Of a stretch of 64,000 nucleotides of DNA, positions 59,271-64,000 are shown one piece after another; position 1 is the stretch's first letter, and each line of letters begins with the position of its first letter. This DNA comes from Erodium maritimum (lineage: Eukaryota > Streptophyta > Magnoliopsida > Geraniales > Geraniaceae). The translations under genes and the position numbers were made by a program. Below the pieces are notes generated by a model, which saw nothing but the letters and a program-made list of their open reading frames with translations, had not been told where the DNA came from and searched no databases. The DNA lies in contig OY997589.1 in assembly GCA_963921825.1 (NCBI GenBank), positions 20,481,735 through 20,545,734 of the forward strand, given 5' to 3'.

Positions 59271-60324
59271 TTGCATCTATGTTTGTATTTTTATCGTCAT
59301 ACTCGGTTTCGAACACAGTATCATTGATTTTGTACTCGGCAATTTAACCGAATTGTTCAAAAAATATTTTCTCTAAATGTAAGGGTAATGAAATGTCACT
59401 TTCATGCGAATGGACGATTCTGCCCTTGTCTTATGCACTGAATCTGTCAAGGGATAATGATGTACGATTCTCTCCAAAAAAACAAAACCTAGCCGAATCT
59501 GCCAAGGCATTAAAGTGCACCGATTCGGTTATCAATGCTTTGACTGATTCTTCATCCTCTTTAACCTATCTAACTCTCCTAAATAAACCATTATTCACCA
59601 CTAGTTCATGCCTACATTTCGGCAACAATGATCTCCTCTTTCACCTTTTCCTTTCTCTATTTCCTCTTCGGTAGATTCATCCACATGGCCCCGACTTGGA
59701 CCGACTAGGAAGAAAGAGGGCTTGTTGTGTGGATGGTCCACCCAGACATTGCTCGAAATTTTTGGCGCCGCCTCCACCTTGACTGGATGACCACGCACTT
59801 AGGTCCATGTCCTCAAACCGAGAAGCAGCTGAAAGACCATTGACAAACGACCAATGTCTGAGTGAAATTGTTCGAGTTGGCATCTTTGGAGGCACGCTAT
59901 ACTCTCGGTCCATGCCCCACCAATTGTGTGGTGCTTCTGGAGGCGAAACGATCTTATGAACACAATGTCGGCCACCCGTTCACTAAGCATGAGTAATGGG
60001 AAACCATTCGGGAATGCCCGAAATGACGCTTGTACAACGGATTCGGCCCTCTATAGTTCTCATCTCGTAGGGTTTGGTCGGTGGTGTGTTTTGTTGTTTC
60101 TTGGGTTTGCGTTGTACCTTCTTTTGCTCGTTTTCAAAAAAAAAAAATTTAGTCTCGTTCATAATTGTTTTTTACATTCTGGTTAAAATATATTTTATAT
60201 CAATTTGACATGGAATAGAAAAAAAACATGAGACTCATGTTTTGGAGTCTAACTCCCACTAATTACCAAAAAAACTAATTTAATTAGTCCGAAAGTAGAC
60301 CGATTTGATCTATTCTCAGCTCTA
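59271..60324 (+). other. Repeat-rich spacer with a LINE-like A-tail
   Basis: A T-rich stretch ends gctcgttttcaaaaaaaaaaaa near 60145, suggesting another short LINE-derived 3' end on the plus strand. The region 59400-60000 has no frame with a known domain. No target duplication was found. It separates the Harbinger transposase from the right piece of the CAD upstream duplicate. Confidence 0.35.
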
Positions 60325-60695
60325 CCTTGTGAATTTCGAATACCGTTCATATCAACCCTATGCTTTTTTAATAAAAAATATAAACCCAAACTCACCAACC
60401 ACAAACAACCACCCCATCACTTTGAAAAACTTGAAAAAGAAATTGAGACTGTTCAACGCGAAACAAAAACACTTTTTTTTCTAGTTCATTTTGCCTTTCT
60501 GACATGTCGTTTTGTTGGAGTTGGCGGACCCTCTGATATGATGCTTTGCCGACCGGTATAATTAACGATACACACTGCATTTTATTCTTGTCTTTGTGGA
60601 AAATTTCTGAGGAAACTGCTAAGCCGCCAATATAAAATTGGACACTCTAAACAGACACACTCTAAACACCCATTAAATAATTGGCTTGTTATTTA
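60325..60695 (+). repeat. Right piece of a duplicated CAD upstream region
   Basis: Aligns by eye with 50004-50275: ttgtgaatttcg, aactcaccaacca, accccatcacttt, gttggagttgg, ctttgccgaccggt, ctttgtggaaaattt, gaggaaactgctaagccgcca, and aaaattggacact. The coding part of a second CAD gene does not follow: AT-rich DNA and then a LINE come next. Confidence 0.75.
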
Positions 60696-60839
60696 ATTAT
60701 TTTTTATTATATATTATCAAATTTTATACTATATCATATAAAAAAATATATTAATAATATCGAACATTAAATATATTAAAAACATGAATATTCTATTAAA
60801 CTAAATATATCATACAATGCGGAGCCGGCCCTAGCCTCT

Positions 60840-63800
60840 CTCGGCCTTGTCAGCGACGGCGTGAATCGGGCGCGTACCGGAGCGTGTGATCGCCGGCGAC
60901 CTCAGGGCGCGCGGAGGGGAAGGTACGTTCTATTTCCTCTGCTTTGTCCCGGCCTCACCTCGTCTTGGGGGTGCTGGGTTGCGTGGTTTTATTTCGCTGC
61001 TTCGTCTGGGGGTTGTGTTTCGATCCGTCGGAGAAGACGAACGTCGTCCCACTGCCTGCGAGGTTTTCTCGGGAAGTGGTTGGCGGGTTAGTGTCGCGAG
61101 CATATCTTCTGGTGTCAGGAGTGGAGTTTGCGGGGCTTGGTTGTGACCGCCGGGGGTGCACGGTTCCGGGGGTAGGTGTGGTGTTTGACGGGGGAAGGGG
61201 TATCCGTCGTGTACAGCGAGGACGGGAAACAACGGGGTGTACGGGTCTCCCTCCTGCAGCTGGTCAGGTTGTGGTTGTCCTGTGGGGACGAAGGATGCGG
61301 GTTTTGTCTTGGAATTGCAGGGGTCTAGGGCAATTAGCGGTGGTGGAGTATCTCAAAGGGGCGATTCGGCGTAGGAAACCGCAACTGATTTTCCTCAGTG
61401 AGACGTTGGCAAAGAAAGGGGAAGTGGATATCTTGCGGCTAAAGACGGGGCTCGCGGGTGGGTGTGAGGTCCCAACAGATGGCCATAAAGGGGGAATTAT
61501 CCTATTATGGGCAATGGGGGTCTCGGTTACGAAAATAGATAGTCGGGATCGTTACATTGATGTGGAAATTACAGAAGCAGGTGGGGAATCCTTTCGCTTC
61601 ACGGAGATCTATGGGGAAGCGAATCGGGATCTGCGTTGGCAGACTTGGGAGATGATTCGGTCCTTAGGCTAACGGGTGGGGATTTCGGACCGGTGGCTTC
61701 TTATGGGGGATTTTAATGGTATCCTCAAGCAAAGAGAAAAGTGGGGGGGGGGGGAATCAATATCCAGTGGGCCTCATTCACGGGTTCAGGGGAGCGATGC
61801 GGGAGACAAGGCTTATGGATGTCCCACTTCAAGGGTATGAGTTTACGTGGCATAGTGGCAGTGAACCGGAGACGCATATGGCAGTCCAACTTGATATGGC
61901 TCTCATGTCGCGGGAAATGAAGGTGTGGTGGTCGGATGCTCATCTGGTTAATCTTGGCATCTCAACATCAGACCACCTGCCTATCCTCTTAGACTCTGAA
62001 CGGCGAGTGGACCCGGTGGGGTCTAGGTAGTTCAGGTTCGAAAATATGTGGGCGGAAGACCCGGAGTGCGACCATTTAATCTAGGCTTGGTGGGGTTCTC
62101 CTGGAGATCGCGCTATCGGAGTCAAGACAAAGGAAACTGGGGAGGGTCTGGACATTTGGGGGAAGGAGGTCTATAATGCTTTAGCTACGAAAATCTCCCG
62201 GTATGAAAAAGATATCTTGTGGTTGAATGGACGCCTCGATCGGACGAGTATTCGTCGTAGGAGAGCGTTACAGAAACTCTATGTCTCTGCACTGGAGAAA
62301 AAGGGGGAATTCTGGAGGCAGAGGGCTAAACAGCACTGGCTCACAGAGAGTGACCAGAATACGAAGTTCTTTCAGGCATCGACGGCGCAGCGGAAAAATA
62401 TAAACAAGGTGTCGGAACTGAAAGATACAGAAGGAAATATCCTTTCCTGGGACACGGGTCTTGGAGACCATATTCGGGAATTCTATATGACTTTGTCTAG
62501 GAAGACTCTAGGGGATGGGATAAACGGTCCTATGTTTCAACAGCAAGTGACGACAGCACAGAACCGGGCTCTCATGAGTGAGGTGTCTTCGGAGGAAGTC
62601 AGGGAGGCTACGTTCTCTATGGGACCGAACAAGTCTCCGGGACCGGATGGTCTGAACCCGTATTTCTACCAGAAGTACTGGAGTACGGTAGGTGCGGATG
62701 TCACTCACTGGGCAAGGGGAGTCTTTGCGGGGGAGGAGATCCCGGCAGAATTGAACAGGACTACATTGGTACTGATTCCGAAAGTGGAATGACCGATGTC
62801 CCTGAAGGATCTACGTCCCATTGCGCTGTGTAATGTGATTTTCAAGATTGTCTCGAAGGTGGCGGCAAATCGTCTGAAAAGCCTCCTGCACGAGCTGATC
62901 TCGGAAACACAAGGTGCGTTCGTTCCTAGCCGTTCTATCCAAGATAATATTATTTTGTCTTATGAAACTCTCCATTACTTGAAAAATAAGAAACAAGGGA
63001 AGGAGGGGTGGGTGGCTCTGAAGTTAGATATGAGCAAAGCCTATGACCGGGTTGAATGGGGCTTTATGTTGGACATGATGCGAGGTTTTGGTCTTGGGGC
63101 AGAATGGATTAATCTGGTACGGCGGTGCACGTACTCTGTTACCTATAACATCGTGGCGGGTGGGCACCAAGCGGGGTTTGTCCAGCCGGAGAGGGGGATC
63201 AGACAAGGTGACCCGTTATCCCCGTATTTGTTCTTGTTCTGTATGGAGGGGTTCTCGAGACTTCTTCAAGGGGCGGAGACAACGAGGGAGCTTCATGGGA
63301 TTCGGATAACCCCTCGCGCGCCGCCATTAACTCACATGTTCTTTGCGGATGACTGTTACGTATACTGTAAGGCGCCGCCGCTGGAGATGGGACTGGTCAA
63401 GGGCTATTTACGTATGTTTGAGGAGGCGTCATGGAAAGTGGTGAATCAAAAAAAATCGTCGCTCTTCTTTAGTGCCAACACGTCCCCGTCGTGTCGGGCG
63501 GATGGGGTTCGGATTCTGGGGATTCCGAAACTGAGCCACCCATCCCCCTATCTGGGAATCCCAAATATGATGGGACGGAGTAGGAAGCAGGGTCTATAGT
63601 ATATTCTGACAAGAGCCCTCAGGAGGATTCAGAGATGGGACGGGAAGCTACTGAATGAAGCTGGAAAGGAGGTATTAGTCAAGTCGGTTCTACAAGCGAT
63701 CCCTACGTATACCATGAGTGTGATGCGGTTGCCAAAAGGCCTGTTGGAGAAGATGAATGTGGCGATGGCCCAATTTTGGTAGAAATCTTTTGGGGTGATG

Positions 63801-64000
63801 GGAAGGGAGTCATTTGGCAGTCGTGGACGACCATGTCCCGTCCTAAGGAGGAGGGGGGACTGGGTTTCAAGAATATGTATGACTTCAACTCAGCTTTACT
63901 GGGAAAGCAAATGTGGAGACTCCTACAGGACGAGTCCACTCTAGTGGCAAGGGTGCTGAAAGCTCGGTACTACCCGGACTCCTCGGTCCTGGATGCGGTC
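60840..64000 (+). pseudogene. LINE with endonuclease and reverse transcriptase, running off the window
   Basis: After a GC-rich leader (60840-61290), ORF2-type text starts RVLSWNCRGLGQ (endonuclease N-terminus, about 61293). It continues through FLSETLA, GGIILLW, the active-site LLMGDFNGIL (about 61703) and STSDHLPILLD. RT follows: NKSPGPDGLNPYFYQKYW, RPIALCNVIFKIVSKVAANRL, GAFVPSRSIQDNI, KLDMSKAYDRVEW, GIRQGDPLSPYLFLF and MFFADDCYVY (about 63340). At least four stops and a frameshift-like break interrupt it. No ORF1 with RRM or CCHC is seen upstream. The 3' part lies outside the window. Confidence 0.88.

Noticed and set aside
59393-59674. 93-aa frame and other short frames between 59.4 and 60.2 kb
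   Set aside because: No family resemblance; the stretch looks like repeat debris with a poly-A end.

Overview
This is nuclear DNA of a flowering plant, almost certainly a eudicot. It has spliced genes with GT-AG introns, a symbiosis receptor kinase, a SCAR/WAVE subunit, an M3-family oligopeptidase, a cinnamyl-alcohol-dehydrogenase family gene and one nuclear tRNA. These sit in a dense set of plant transposons (LINEs, CACTA, hAT, MULE, PIF/Harbinger, Ty3 and Ty1 LTR elements). Exon boundaries were placed by eye from splice consensus, reading phase and family knowledge. No alignment was run.

Host-gene half (about 4.4-22.2 kb). SYMRK (4412-9143, +, 15 exons, about 933 aa) is complete: signal peptide, malectin-like ectodomain, GDPC motif, LRRs, one membrane span and a kinase with all core motifs. 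BRK1/HSPC300 (10136-11407, -, two exons, 85 aa) follows. A cytosolic thimet-type oligopeptidase (12761-18938, -, 17 exons, 699 aa, HEFGH zinc motif) comes next. A tRNA-Asn(GTT) lies at 22140-22213 (-). MITEs and a possible TRIM sit in the introns, and two short retroposons with clear target-site duplications lie at 175-1265 and 1331-2411.

Transposon half (about 22.5-46.6 kb). A 3.0-kb CACTA element (24441-27473) interrupts an RRM-type LINE ORF1. From 31 to 46 kb there is a four-layer nest: a LINE reverse-transcriptase copy is split by an hAT element (32822-45218), whose intron is split by a MULE (35894-43463), which is split by a Ty3 chromovirus-type LTR element (36769-42558). Target duplications support the hAT, MULE and LTR joints.

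Third block (46.7-64 kb). A complete five-exon CAD gene (50397-52564, 361 aa) lies among three decayed PIF/Harbinger transposase copies and several LINE pieces. The CAD upstream region has a second, diverged copy at 55385-55466 plus 60325-60695, apparently split by a Harbinger element. That element carries a retroposon (56806-58613) with an intact RRM ORF1-like frame but no reverse transcriptase.

The most noteworthy pattern is a set of short elements with retroposon structure (long target-site duplications, poly-A end) that lack a reverse-transcriptase ORF. One still has an open RRM protein frame. They resemble the 'half-LINE' (HAL1) concept known from mammals and may be mobilised in trans by full LINEs such as the one entering at 60.8 kb.
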